Source of the DNA: Nesterenkonia muleiensis
GTDB taxonomy: Bacteria; Actinomycetota; Actinomycetes; Actinomycetales; Micrococcaceae
DNA: 64,000 nt
Assembly (NCBI RefSeq): GCF_003600155.1
Contig: NZ_QWLD01000056.1
Span: forward strand, 62,001 to 126,000
Reading direction: 5' to 3'
The position numbers were made by a program, and so were the translations under genes. Below the pieces are notes generated by a model. That model did not search any database and was not told the DNA's origin. It saw only the letters and a list, made by a program, of their open reading frames with translations. Numbering within the stretch: position 1 is the first letter of the stretch; each line of letters begins with the position of its first letter. Below, in pieces: positions 25,603 through 33,891 of this stretch.

Positions 25603-25634
25603 GACTTACCAGGGCTGGCTTGATCTGGTAAGTC
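25603..25634. promoter_or_regulatory. Ten-bp inverted repeat in a divergent promoter region
   Basis: GACTTACCAG (25603-25612) and CTGGTAAGTC (25625-25634) are perfect reverse complements separated by 12 bp. The right arm ends 6 bp before the GTG start of the membrane protein at 25641 and just overlaps its GGAG site region. Either an operator for both divergent genes or an RNA hairpin that hides the ribosome site. Confidence 0.5.
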
Positions 25635-25640
25635 TGGAGT

Positions 25641-26900
25641 GTGACCGCAAAGCGCAGAACCGGCCGAGCTCGCAGACTCGCCGCCAGCGTGGCTCAGGAG
25701 GAGGCTGCGCACCCGACCACGACGACGCCGCAGCAGGCAGAGACCCAAGCCCGCCTCCAGGTGCTGATCGAGTCCAGAGCCATCTGGTCCGCCCTGGGCG
25801 GGGGCCTGTTGGGGCTGCTGGTCGGTCTGGTGGTCTTCTACGAGCAGCGGCCCTCACTGGCCGGTGACGACTCCATCCAGTTCTACGGGGCCATCGCAGG
25901 TGGGATCGCCGCCGGCATCGCCTTCTTGCTGGGGTACTCGCTCAATGCGCGGATGGCGAATATCTGGATCGGCCAGCGGCCCAGACTGCAGCAGTTGATC
26001 GACACCGTTGCCCTGCTGGTGGTGCACTCTTCTATCGCGGTGATGGGATCATTGGGTATTTTCCGGGTGTTCCAGGAGGCGTTCATCGGCCTGACCGTGG
26101 ACCATCTGGCGGGAGCCCTGCTGGTGGCCATCATCGGTGGTGTGGCCGCGTACTTCAGCTTCAACTCCGGGGCGCGCATCAACGCGTTCACACTGTCCAC
26201 ACTGCTGGCGATCTTCATGGCCTCCGGCGTGCTGGTCTCGATGATCTTCGCGGAGAACCCGTTCTGGTGGCATGTGATGTTCTCCGAGCTAGGCACAGGG
26301 CAGGCTGGGCTGACCAGCTTCTGGACCTTCAACACCACCCTGGTGGTCTCCGGGATCATCATCACCACCCTGACAGCGTTCATCGCCCGGGATCTGGAGA
26401 TCTGGGCCGGGCATGAGCGTGCCAAGGTCGCTCAGCGCCTGGAGGCGCGGGCTGATCAACGACGCCGCCCCACCGGCAGGGTGCCGCTGGCCACCCGGGT
26501 TTCCAACTCCTTCTCCGGGCACTTCCGGACTCCGCGAGTCATGATGGTCCGGGTCTTGATGGTCACCATGGGGCTGTCCCTGGCGGGTGTGGGGCTGATT
26601 CCCATCAGTCTGCACCTGCAGGCCCATACGATCGTCACCGCGGTGTTCGGGGTCTCCTTCCTGTTCATCCTGCTGGCAGTGCCGTATCTGCTGCCTGGCT
26701 TTTCGCGGTCCTTCTACGTGCTCAGCTTCCTCGCCGCGGCAGGGCTGGTCTTCTCCTTCCTGCTGTGGAGGCCGATCGGCTACTGGAACCTCACCTCCCT
26801 GGAGCTGGTGGGTGCGGCCATCCTGTTCGCCTGGCTGATCGTGTTCATCCGCAATATCGCGGCCCTGGTGGAGCGCGTCCGCCAGATCGAGACAGCCTAG
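25641..26900 (+). CDS. Large multi-pass membrane protein, function unknown
   Basis: A 419-aa protein with a basic, Ala-rich N-terminus of about 50 residues and then roughly ten hydrophobic segments in two blocks. The blocks are separated by a charged cytoplasmic stretch near residues 255-300 (DLEIWAGHERAKVAQRLEARADQRRRP). I see no known transporter motif. The GTG start at 25641 follows GGAG. The gene stands alone, divergent from the SRPBCC gene. Confidence 0.75.
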   Translation: MTAKRRTGRARRLAASVAQEEAAHPTTTTPQQAETQARLQVLIESRAIWSALGGGLLGLLVGLVVFYEQRPSLAGDDSIQFYGAIAGGIAAGIAFLLGYSLNARMANIWIGQRPRLQQLIDTVALLVVHSSIAVMGSLGIFRVFQEAFIGLTVDHLAGALLVAIIGGVAAYFSFNSGARINAFTLSTLLAIFMASGVLVSMIFAENPFWWHVMFSELGTGQAGLTSFWTFNTTLVVSGIIITTLTAFIARDLEIWAGHERAKVAQRLEARADQRRRPTGRVPLATRVSNSFSGHFRTPRVMMVRVLMVTMGLSLAGVGLIPISLHLQAHTIVTAVFGVSFLFILLAVPYLLPGFSRSFYVLSFLAAAGLVFSFLLWRPIGYWNLTSLELVGAAILFAWLIVFIRNIAALVERVRQIETA

Positions 26901-27195
26901 TCCCGGCGGCGGGGAAACCCCGCTCGCCTCTGCGCACCCGTGGTGCGCAATCCTCAATCTCCTCAGGTGCCACGAGCAAGCTCGGGCCCCCCTCGGCTCA
27001 ATCGGATCTCGGCCGCGTTGCCGTGGCCTTCGCGCCTGAAGTGAGTGTCGGACTGCCATACGCAACTATTCCCGAACACCGCAGGCTATGAACTTGTGCG
27101 GGGGTTATGTCGCGCGCACTCGGCCAAAACTTGCGCAGTTTCCAGCAGGGCGCGGTGTTGTCCATCGAATGTGATGCTCAGGAGGTTCTCAGCGC
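26901..27195. other. 295-bp intergenic gap with a small hairpin and a degenerate repeat element
   Basis: No gene is supported here. Just after the upstream stop, GCGGGG-AAA-CCCCGC (26910-26924) forms a 6-bp hairpin that could end transcription. At 27085-27120 is a 36-nt segment matching the repeat after clpB (see that entry). The rest shows no recognised signal. Confidence 0.5.
27085..27120. repeat. Degenerate copy of the intergenic palindromic element
   Basis: This 36-nt stretch begins GCTATGAACTT and ends TCGCGCGCACT. It matches 62588-62623 at 31 of 36 positions. The outer arms that make a perfect stem in the clpB copy are decayed here, although the right flank still has TTGCGCAGTTT. It suggests a dispersed non-coding repeat family. 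Confidence 0.6.
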
Positions 27196-28086
27196 TCAGA
27201 GCAAGTGTGTGGCGGCACGTTTGACCGATTCGGTGAGCCGGTCCAGCGCCGGCGTCGTCGTGGTCCAGTGCTGCCAGTGCAGTGGCACGTCCTCGGCGCC
27301 GATCTCCTCGATGACTCCCAGGTCCGGATGCCTCTGCTCCAGCACGCCGGCCGGGAGCATGGACTCCGGGATCATCCCCCAGCCCAGCCCGAAGCCCACG
27401 GCGGCGTTATAGGCCTGGACTGAGGGCAGCAGGTGGGTGACCGCCGGTGTGACGGCGAGCCTGGCCAGAGCGTTGCGCTGGGTGGAATCCCGGGTGCTGA
27501 AGTCGATCTGCGGCACCTGAGCCCAGTCGACCGAGCCGGTGTCATCCCGGTGCCGGTCCAGCAGTTCGGTGCTGGCCACTGGCCAGTAGCGGATGGTGCC
27601 CAGCGGCTCCGCGCGGCACCCTGACACCGGTGCGGGGTTCTCCGTGACAGCGGCTGCCACGGTGCCGTTGCGCAGCAGCTCGTCGGTGTGCTGCTGGTCC
27701 TCGGTGTGAACGTGAATCTCCACATGGTCCCAGGTGGCGGCCTCCTGCAGAACACGGATGAACCAGCTGGCCAGCGAGTCGGCGTTGACTGCCACGGCCA
27801 GGGTGATGGTGGGGCGGTAGTTCGGCGAGGACCCGCGGAATCCCAGGCTTCTCCGGGCTTCGTCCTCCAGGAGAATGGTCTGCCGGGCGATCCGCAGCAG
27901 CTGCTCGCCGGAAGACGTTGTCCGCACCGGGATGGTCCGGGTGAGCAGAACCTGGCCGACCTCCTTCTCCAGGGCCTTGATCCGCTGGGAGAACGCTGAG
28001 CCGGAAATGCGCAAAAGATCCGCGGCAGCGTCGAAGGTCCCTTCGTCCACGGCCAGCACAAAGGCCCGGAGCTGATCAGTGTTCAT
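27196..28086 (-). CDS. lysG: LysR-type regulator of lysine/arginine export (ArgP/LysG)
   Basis: A 296-aa LysR-family activator of the ArgP/LysG group. The N-terminal helix-turn-helix is in LRAFVLAVDEGTFDAAADLLRISGSAFSQRIKALEKEVGQ, followed by the LysR substrate-binding domain. The start is ATG 28086 (MNTDQL). It is divergent from a LysE-family exporter, exactly the lysG-lysE layout known from corynebacteria, where basic amino acids act as co-inducer. The symbol is given by this context. Confidence 0.85.
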   Translation of the reverse strand: MNTDQLRAFVLAVDEGTFDAAADLLRISGSAFSQRIKALEKEVGQVLLTRTIPVRTTSSGEQLLRIARQTILLEDEARRSLGFRGSSPNYRPTITLAVAVNADSLASWFIRVLQEAATWDHVEIHVHTEDQQHTDELLRNGTVAAAVTENPAPVSGCRAEPLGTIRYWPVASTELLDRHRDDTGSVDWAQVPQIDFSTRDSTQRNALARLAVTPAVTHLLPSVQAYNAAVGFGLGWGMIPESMLPAGVLEQRHPDLGVIEEIGAEDVPLHWQHWTTTTPALDRLTESVKRAATHLL

Positions 28087-28154
28087 AACCCTTGGCTCGC
28101 TTCCCGTCTCCTGGCTCCGCACCGAACGGCGTCCGCTCACTATCTGAAGCATAC

Positions 28155-28169
28155 CTTCATTCAGTGAAG
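28155..28169. promoter_or_regulatory. LysR-type box between lysG and lysE
   Basis: CTTCA-TTCAG-TGAAG is a 5-bp inverted repeat with a 5-bp centre, in the 120-bp divergent region 38 bp upstream of the lysE start. Its size and T-N-A layout fit a LysR-family site. Binding by LysG is inferred. Confidence 0.45.
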
Positions 28170-28206
28170 AATTTTGCGCTGGTGCGGATTCATCCCCGGC
28201 GCAACA

Positions 28207-28935
28207 ATGGAGTCCATGCTGACTGTTCTGCTCACCGGACTGCTGACCACTATGGCGCTGATCGTGGCCATCGGCCCGCAGAGTGCCTGGCTGCTGCGCC
28301 AGGGGCTGCGCCGGGACCGCGTGCTGCTGGCGGCGCTCTGCTGCCTGATCGGCGATATCCTGCTGATCGCAGCCGGAACCGCCGGTGTCGGCGTGGTCAT
28401 CGACTACGCACCCTGGCTGCTTGATGTCATCCGGTGGGCCGGTGTGGCGTACCTGACCTGGTTCGCCTACCGATCTTTCCGCTCGGCGTTCAAGGCCACC
28501 GCCGGGCCAAAGGTATCCGGGCAGAAATCCACAGAGACACTACACGTGGCCATGACCTCCGAGCTTCCGGTGGTGACTCCTGGCGGCCAGCAGGACGGAC
28601 CTCCCACCCAGACCCGGCAGAAGGTCAAGGTCACTACTGTCTCCAAGGTGACCACAGTGGCCGCGGCCGGGCTGATGCTGAGCATCGTCAACCCTCACGC
28701 CTGGGTGGACTCACTGGTGGTGCTGGGGACCATGGCCAATGCCTTCGGCGCGGACAGGTGGTGGTTCGCGCTCGGGGCAGTGTTGGCCTCGGTGATCTGG
28801 CTGAGCCTCCTGGCCTGCGGGTCAGCTCTGCTGGCCAAGGTGCTCAACCGGCCCCGCACCTGGCAGATCATCGATGTGCTGGTGGGGGTGACGATGCTGG
28901 TGGTGGCCGGTGTGCTGGCCCTGACCGGGTTCTGA
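28207..28935 (+). CDS. lysE: LysE/ArgO-family basic amino-acid exporter
   Basis: A 242-aa membrane exporter of about six helices. The opening LLTTMALIVAIGPQSAWLLRQGLRRDR contains the family's IGPQ motif, and LSIVNPHAWVDSLVVLG is the second conserved region. A polar cytoplasmic loop of about 60 residues lies in the middle. It removes excess lysine or arginine from the cell. ATG 28207 is used; ATG 28216 is possible. It is controlled by the divergent LysG regulator. Confidence 0.87.
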   Translation: MESMLTVLLTGLLTTMALIVAIGPQSAWLLRQGLRRDRVLLAALCCLIGDILLIAAGTAGVGVVIDYAPWLLDVIRWAGVAYLTWFAYRSFRSAFKATAGPKVSGQKSTETLHVAMTSELPVVTPGGQQDGPPTQTRQKVKVTTVSKVTTVAAAGLMLSIVNPHAWVDSLVVLGTMANAFGADRWWFALGAVLASVIWLSLLACGSALLAKVLNRPRTWQIIDVLVGVTMLVVAGVLALTGF

Positions 28936-29006
28936 GCCAGTGTCGCCTCGGTCAGCTGACGCTGACCCTCACACCTGAAGTCTGCCCGGTTGCCGCGCTC
29001 CGAATC

Positions 29007-30737
29007 TCACTGACCACTCAGCATTTCTGTGTCGCGGAGGATCGACGCTGCGGCGTTGTAACCGGCCATACCGTGGGCGCCGCCGCCGGGCGGGGTGGAT
29101 GCCGAGCACATATACACGCCTTCCACTCCTGTGGCGTAGGGACTGCGCACCAGACTGGCCGGTCCGGCGAAGGTCTGGCCCAGGGTCGCCAGGCCGGCAC
29201 TGACGCTTCCGCCGACCATATTCGGATTCCACTGCTCCAGCTCGGCCGGACTCCAGACCTTCCGGTCCAGCACAGCGTCCCTGAACCCCGGGGCGTACCG
29301 GCTGATCTCAGTCTCGATCAGTTGCGCGGCCCGTGCTGAGCCCGCGGCGTCGAGCCCATTGGGCACATGGGCATAGGCCCAGCACACGGTGCGGTGATCG
29401 GGTGTGCGCGAATCATCGGCAGCGCTGGGCTGGGTCAGCAGCACGAAGGGCCGGCCGGGCAGGATCCCTTTGTTCGCCGCCGATTCGCTGGCGGTGATCT
29501 GTGTTGCGCTCCCGCCTAGATGCACAGTCCCGGCCTGCGCGAGCTCGGCCTGCGACCAGGGAATCGGCCCGTCCACCAGATAGTCGATCTTCACCAGCCC
29601 GGGCCCATACCGCCAAGTGTTCATCCGCCGTCTTGCGCTGTCGGGGAGCCGCAGCCCCTCCAGCTGAAGCACCTGCTTCGGGGTGAGATCCAGTACGACG
29701 ACGTCGGTCACCTCCTCACCGGCACGCCGCCTGCGGCCGAGGTCGCCTTCGCGCACCCCCTCGATCCGGTAGCCGCGTGGCCTGAGGTCCTTCCGGATGC
29801 CGGGACGCAGCCCAGGCAGGGGCGCTTCCCTGATCTCCTCCACGCGGAAGTCCGTGACGATCTGCCCCCCCAGGGCGTCCAGCTCAGCGGTGAGCGCATC
29901 GACCAGCCTCTGCGATCCGCCACGGATCACCGGCCAGCCCTCGGTATGCCCCGCTGCGCCGAAGACCACTCCGAAGGCAGAGGTCAGCGGGTGAGTCAGA
30001 GGTCCGGTGGAATGGGCTGCCATCCCGGCGAACAGCGCCCGGGCGCGCTGGGTGCTGAAGCTGCGCATCATATTCCGTGCCGGCATCAGCCCCAGCGCGC
30101 CGATCTGAGCTAATGCCGCTGTCTGCTGCACTCCTGACCGCAGAGTCCGGGTCAGTCTCCGCAGAGCGTCTGGAGAGGTGGTGGCCGCTGTGGTCCTTTC
30201 GGGCGTCGTCTGCAGTCCGGACAGCGGGCGGCTCGGCGGGCTCAGGAAGGCCCGCCTGACTGCCTCCCAGTTGTTGACCACCGGGCCGATGATCCAGCGC
30301 CACAGATCGCCGTCGGGACCCAGCTCGTCGGCGGTCTGTTCCAGGCTGCGGTGCAGCAGCACTGCGTCTGCGGCGTCGTTCCCTGTCTTCACCGGGTGGG
30401 CAGCGGGAATCGGCGGATATGCGTAGTCGATGCCGCCGGAAGTGGCTTCAGGCGTGAAGGCCGGTGCCTCTGTAGCCGGCCCAGAGGCGCGCGGGGTCCC
30501 CCCGCCGCCGGAACCAGCAGCGCCGAGCATCGACTCATAGGCCGGGGAGGCGAAGGGAAACACGCTGGCCCCCAGGTCGCTGATCAGGCCCGGGCCGAAG
30601 AGCTCCGCTGACCGTGCCGCCCCACCCGGGGTCCGGCCGGCCTCGTAGACGGTCACCTTCCATCCGGCCCGCGCCAGCCGGCAGGCGGAGGTCAGCCCGT
30701 TGGGGCCGGAGCCGATGACAGCGGCATGCTGAGTCAT
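29007..30737 (-). CDS. Phytoene desaturase-like NAD(P)/FAD-dependent oxidoreductase (PYROXD2 type)
   Basis: A 576-aa flavoprotein. It starts AAVIGSGPNGLTSACRLARAGWKVTVYEAGRTPGGAARS, the FAD-binding motif of CrtI-like enzymes, and ends with VEGVYMCSASTPPGGGAHGMAGYNAA, the C-terminal FAD contact typical of the PYROXD2 branch. No carotenoid genes lie nearby, so a carotenoid role is not supported. It is convergent with lysE, and its start region faces a luciferase-like oxidoreductase gene. Confidence 0.82.
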   Translation of the reverse strand: MTQHAAVIGSGPNGLTSACRLARAGWKVTVYEAGRTPGGAARSAELFGPGLISDLGASVFPFASPAYESMLGAAGSGGGGTPRASGPATEAPAFTPEATSGGIDYAYPPIPAAHPVKTGNDAADAVLLHRSLEQTADELGPDGDLWRWIIGPVVNNWEAVRRAFLSPPSRPLSGLQTTPERTTAATTSPDALRRLTRTLRSGVQQTAALAQIGALGLMPARNMMRSFSTQRARALFAGMAAHSTGPLTHPLTSAFGVVFGAAGHTEGWPVIRGGSQRLVDALTAELDALGGQIVTDFRVEEIREAPLPGLRPGIRKDLRPRGYRIEGVREGDLGRRRRAGEEVTDVVVLDLTPKQVLQLEGLRLPDSARRRMNTWRYGPGLVKIDYLVDGPIPWSQAELAQAGTVHLGGSATQITASESAANKGILPGRPFVLLTQPSAADDSRTPDHRTVCWAYAHVPNGLDAAGSARAAQLIETEISRYAPGFRDAVLDRKVWSPAELEQWNPNMVGGSVSAGLATLGQTFAGPASLVRSPYATGVEGVYMCSASTPPGGGAHGMAGYNAAASILRDTEMLSGQ

Positions 30738-30884
30738 ATATCCAGCTTACGCGCCCGGTTGTGCCCTGCCGTACGGGTCTCAGGTGCACCTGCTCGGTAA
30801 CCAGTGGAGTGGTGGGGATATCACCATCCCTTGGGCAGCGGGTATGCCCAGCACCCGCCTGGCCGCGCCGAGCCACCAGGGTGT

Positions 30885-30896
30885 TTCAAATTTGAA
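30885..30896. promoter_or_regulatory. Twelve-bp perfect palindrome upstream of a luciferase-like gene
   Basis: TTCAAATTTGAA lies 37 bp before the ATG at 30933 and is AT-rich in a GC-rich setting. Together with GGTGT just before and GGAATACG after, it lies where a promoter is expected. A dimeric repressor site (for example MarR or HxlR type) is possible; no regulator gene is adjacent. Confidence 0.45.
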
Positions 30897-30932
30897 GGAA
30901 TACGAGGTGTGGTCTGTACAGTTGTGGAGATC

Positions 30933-32027
30933 ATGAGCATCAGCACAGAGCGCCACAGCGACACCTTCGAATTCGGCATCCACACCTTCGGCGACGTCAC
31001 CTCCACGCCCGACGGATCCCGCCGGCTGACTCAGCCGGAGGTGCTGCGGAATCTGCTGGCCGAGGCCACGCTGGCGGACCGGGTAGGAATCGACGTCGTC
31101 GGGATCGGCGAGCACCACCGCCCGGACTACGCGGTCTCAGCACCGGATGTGGTGCTTTCGGCCATCGGCGCGGCCACCGAGCGGATCAAGCTGATCTCGG
31201 CAGTGACGGTGCTGTCCTCCGATGACCCGGTGCGGGTCTACCAGCGCTTCGCCACCATCGACGGGCTCACCGGGGGCCGGGCCGAGGTCTCGCTGGGCCG
31301 GGGAAGCTTCATCGAGTCCTATCCCCTGTTCGGCTACGACCTCTCCGACTACGAGAAGCTCTTCGAGGAGAAGGTCGACCTCTTCGTCACGCTGCGCTCG
31401 GAGGGGCCGGTGACCTGGACAGGGGAAACCCGTGCGGGGCTGCAGGATCAGGAGATCTTTCCCAAGACCGAGCATCCCCACGGACTTCCCACCTGGATTG
31501 CGGTGGGCGGCACACCCAATTCGGTGGTGCGTGCTGCCCGTCACGGTGTGGGGCTGGAACTGGCGATCATCGGCGGGGCGCCCCACCGCTTCGCCCCGCT
31601 GGTGGACCTCTATCACCGGGCGCTGGAGCAGTTCGGCCACGGCAAGGACTTCCGGGTGGCCTCCCACTCCCACGGGTTCGTCGCAGAGACCGACCAGCAG
31701 GCCCAGGAGATCTTCTACCCCTCCTGGGCGGAGTCGATGCACAGGATCGGCCAGGAGCGGGGCTGGGGCGGCGGCTATCCATCCCGTGAGCAGTATGAGC
31801 AGGAGATCACCCACGGTGCGCTGTTCGTCGGCTCACCGGAGACGGTGGCCGAGAAGATCGTGCGCACCCAGAAGCAGCTGGGCATCTCCCGGTTCGGCCT
31901 GAAGTACGGCAACGGCTCGCTGGCCCATGAGCACATGATGAAGGCCATCGAACTCTACGGCACCCAGGTCAAGCCGCTGGTGCTGGAGCAGCTGGGCCGG
32001 GGCGCTCACTCGGTGGATAGTCCCTGA
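30933..32027 (+). CDS. Luciferase-like (LLM class) flavin-dependent oxidoreductase
   Basis: A 364-aa TIM-barrel flavoprotein of the bacterial luciferase family. Typical segments are FEFGIHTFGDVT, VGIDVVGIGEHHRPDYAVSAPDVVLSAIGAAT, the FMN-region wording GGRAEVSLGRGSFIESYPLFGYD and WIAVGGTPNSVVRAARHG. The ATG at 30933 follows GTGGAGATC; an upstream in-frame ATG at 30804 has no support. It is probably an NADH/FMN-dependent oxidoreductase of unknown substrate. Confidence 0.85.
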   Translation: MSISTERHSDTFEFGIHTFGDVTSTPDGSRRLTQPEVLRNLLAEATLADRVGIDVVGIGEHHRPDYAVSAPDVVLSAIGAATERIKLISAVTVLSSDDPVRVYQRFATIDGLTGGRAEVSLGRGSFIESYPLFGYDLSDYEKLFEEKVDLFVTLRSEGPVTWTGETRAGLQDQEIFPKTEHPHGLPTWIAVGGTPNSVVRAARHGVGLELAIIGGAPHRFAPLVDLYHRALEQFGHGKDFRVASHSHGFVAETDQQAQEIFYPSWAESMHRIGQERGWGGGYPSREQYEQEITHGALFVGSPETVAEKIVRTQKQLGISRFGLKYGNGSLAHEHMMKAIELYGTQVKPLVLEQLGRGAHSVDSP

Positions 32028-32029
32028 CT

Positions 32030-32605
32030 TCAGGCGGCGAGCAGGTTGAGGAAGCCGACGCCGAGCAGGGTAAAGCCCGCTCCCCAGATGACGACCGAGA
32101 CGAACATCCAGAGCATCACCAGGTGCCGGTTGGCGCCGAAGGAGACCAACAGCGGAGCGGTGATCTGGCTGGGCAGCGCAAGCGGACCCAGAAGTGAGAC
32201 GCCGGGTACCCCGAACCTGTCCAGCAGCCGCTGGGTCTTGGCCCGCCGCTTCTGCTGGGACTCTGAAAGCTCCTTGGGCCTCTGCCGCTTCAGCGCCCCG
32301 CTGCGGATCCAATGGGCGCCATAGACCACCAGCGCCAGGGAGAGCATATTGCCGACCACTGCGGCGGCGAGCGCGGCGAAGAACGGCATGCCGACCACCA
32401 CGCCGATGAACCCGCCGAAGAACGACTCCACGAACGGGATCGCGGAGATGGCGATGATGCCCAGCCACTGCAGAGTCTCGGGCAGGGAGTCGGTCCAGCT
32501 GCGTAGCTGGCCCCAGAAGGAATCCTCCGGGAAGACCAGCTCGGTGGGGTCGGCCTCAGCGGTGATGGACAGGATCTCGGTGAATGCGGGCAGCGTGTCA
32601 ATCAT
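32030..32605 (-). CDS. Small multidrug-export-type membrane protein (Sm_multidrug_ex-like)
   Basis: A 191-aa protein with about four hydrophobic helices. AISAIPFVESFFGGFIGVVVGMPFF and the later DRFGVPGVSLLGPLALPSQITAPLLVSFGAN match the putative small multidrug efflux family. Its stop is only 2 bp from the stop of the convergent luciferase-like gene. ATG 32605 has GAGG upstream; ATG 32614 and 32629 are alternatives. Transport function is inferred from the family name only. Confidence 0.72.
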   Translation of the reverse strand: MIDTLPAFTEILSITAEADPTELVFPEDSFWGQLRSWTDSLPETLQWLGIIAISAIPFVESFFGGFIGVVVGMPFFAALAAAVVGNMLSLALVVYGAHWIRSGALKRQRPKELSESQQKRRAKTQRLLDRFGVPGVSLLGPLALPSQITAPLLVSFGANRHLVMLWMFVSVVIWGAGFTLLGVGFLNLLAA

Positions 32606-32665
32606 GTGCCTCATTCTTCCGGACGACACCTGATGCGTCGTCAGCCCTGCGAGCGATCTTTCACC

Positions 32666-33613
32666 TCAGGGGCGCAGACCAGAGCTGTAGACCTGCCCCG
32701 GCTCTCCGGAGTGGCCCAGGATCTCCGAGACGGTCACCACATGGTAACCCTTGGCCAGCAGGTCCCGGAGAATCAGCGGAGTGGCCTCGGCGGTGGAGGC
32801 TTCCAGATCGTGCAGCAGCACAATCGCGCCGGGTTCCACCGTGTCGATCACCTGCTGATGAGTGTGGGCGGCAGAGCGGTGCTGCCAGTCGCGGGAATCG
32901 GTGCTCCACATAATCATCGGCCCCTCTGCGGCCTGACTGACCTGTGAAGTCAGCGACCCGTAGGGCGGGCGCGCCATCGACGGCTGCCAGCCGGTGGCCG
33001 ATTCGATGGCCACGGCGGTGCGGGAAAGCTCAGAGCGCAGCTCACCTTCGCTCAGCTCCGTGAAATCAGTGTGCGACCAGCCGTGGTTGCCCAGCTCATG
33101 CCCCGCAGCGGCGACCTCTGCGGCGATCTCCGGGTGAGCGGTGGCCATCTGCCCGGTCATGAAGAAGCTGGCCCGGGCGCCCACCTCGGAGAGTGCCGCC
33201 AATACTTTGCGGGTATTCGGTACTGGCCCGTCATCGAAGGTCAGTGCGACGCATCGGACCTCAGCGCAGTTCACTGGTCCCGCAGGATTCGTGACGAAGA
33301 TCGGCTCAGTGTCTGGTGTGGAGATGCGCTCCGGGGGCACTTCAACCTCCTGTTCGGTTCCGTCGGCGGCTTCGTGATCGGCATCCTCGCTGTGGCGGCG
33401 CAGCTGCTCGCTCTGCTCGGCCCAAGGGTACGATGCCACCGCCTGACGCATGTATCCGGTGCGCTCATTGACCGCCTGGGACCAGATAGCAGCGCTCGAT
33501 GAGGGGGCGGGCTTCGCTGCGATCGGAGCGGTATGGCCAGGCGCGGCGAGCAGCGCCAGCAGGGTCACAGCCGCAGCAGCGACTGTGCGGGTGATCAGGG
33601 GAAGGATCCGCAC
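32666..33613 (-). CDS. Secreted polysaccharide deacetylase (NodB domain)
   Basis: A 315-aa exported enzyme. The GTG at 33613 gives a clean signal peptide (RILPLITRTVAAAAVTLLALLAAPGHTA); the open frame above it is not needed. After a polar linker of about 100 residues, the NodB domain has TFDDGP, the zinc-binding GNHGWSHTD, RPPYGS and the C-terminal LLHDLEAS. It removes acetyl groups from a cell-wall glycan such as peptidoglycan or chitin-like polymer. The catalytic set is complete. Confidence 0.85.
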   Translation of the reverse strand: MRILPLITRTVAAAAVTLLALLAAPGHTAPIAAKPAPSSSAAIWSQAVNERTGYMRQAVASYPWAEQSEQLRRHSEDADHEAADGTEQEVEVPPERISTPDTEPIFVTNPAGPVNCAEVRCVALTFDDGPVPNTRKVLAALSEVGARASFFMTGQMATAHPEIAAEVAAAGHELGNHGWSHTDFTELSEGELRSELSRTAVAIESATGWQPSMARPPYGSLTSQVSQAAEGPMIMWSTDSRDWQHRSAAHTHQQVIDTVEPGAIVLLHDLEASTAEATPLILRDLLAKGYHVVTVSEILGHSGEPGQVYSSGLRP

Positions 33614-33681
33614 ACCACAGAAGCCTATGGCCGGGGCCCCAGATGTCGGAGACGCACACACCGGCGGCAGCCAGGTTCGTT

Positions 33682-33852
33682 GCAGCCGACTGGCTCCGAG
33701 CAAGGATGTGGGAGTTGCGGCACAACCTCAGCGGCCACGATGCCACATACGTGGCATTGACCGAGATGACCCACGCCTCTGCGCTGCTGACCACCGACGC
33801 GCGGCTCGCCAGCGCACCCGGCTCCGAATGCCGAATCCAGTTGCTGGACTGA
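33682..33852 (+). pseudogene. C-terminal remnant of a VapC-type PIN-domain toxin
   Basis: About 56 codons ending at the TGA at 33850-33852 read AADWLRARMWELRHNLSG, HDATYVALTEM, LLTTDARLASAP and RIQLLD. They align well with the last third of the VapC protein at 42453-42842 (LRRRAFQLRNNLSAYDAAYVALAEA). The N-terminal two thirds, including the first two catalytic acidic residues, are absent, and no antitoxin gene is present. An open frame upstream from 33643 is unrelated. This is a relic of a lost toxin-antitoxin locus. Confidence 0.75.
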
Positions 33853-33891
33853 ATTCGAGATTCACCGATGTGACGCTCAACCTCGGATCGG

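Noticed and set aside
29007-30737. Carotenoid biosynthesis from the phytoene desaturase-like protein
   Set aside because: No crtB, crtE or cyclase genes are near, and the C-terminus fits the PYROXD2 branch better than CrtI.
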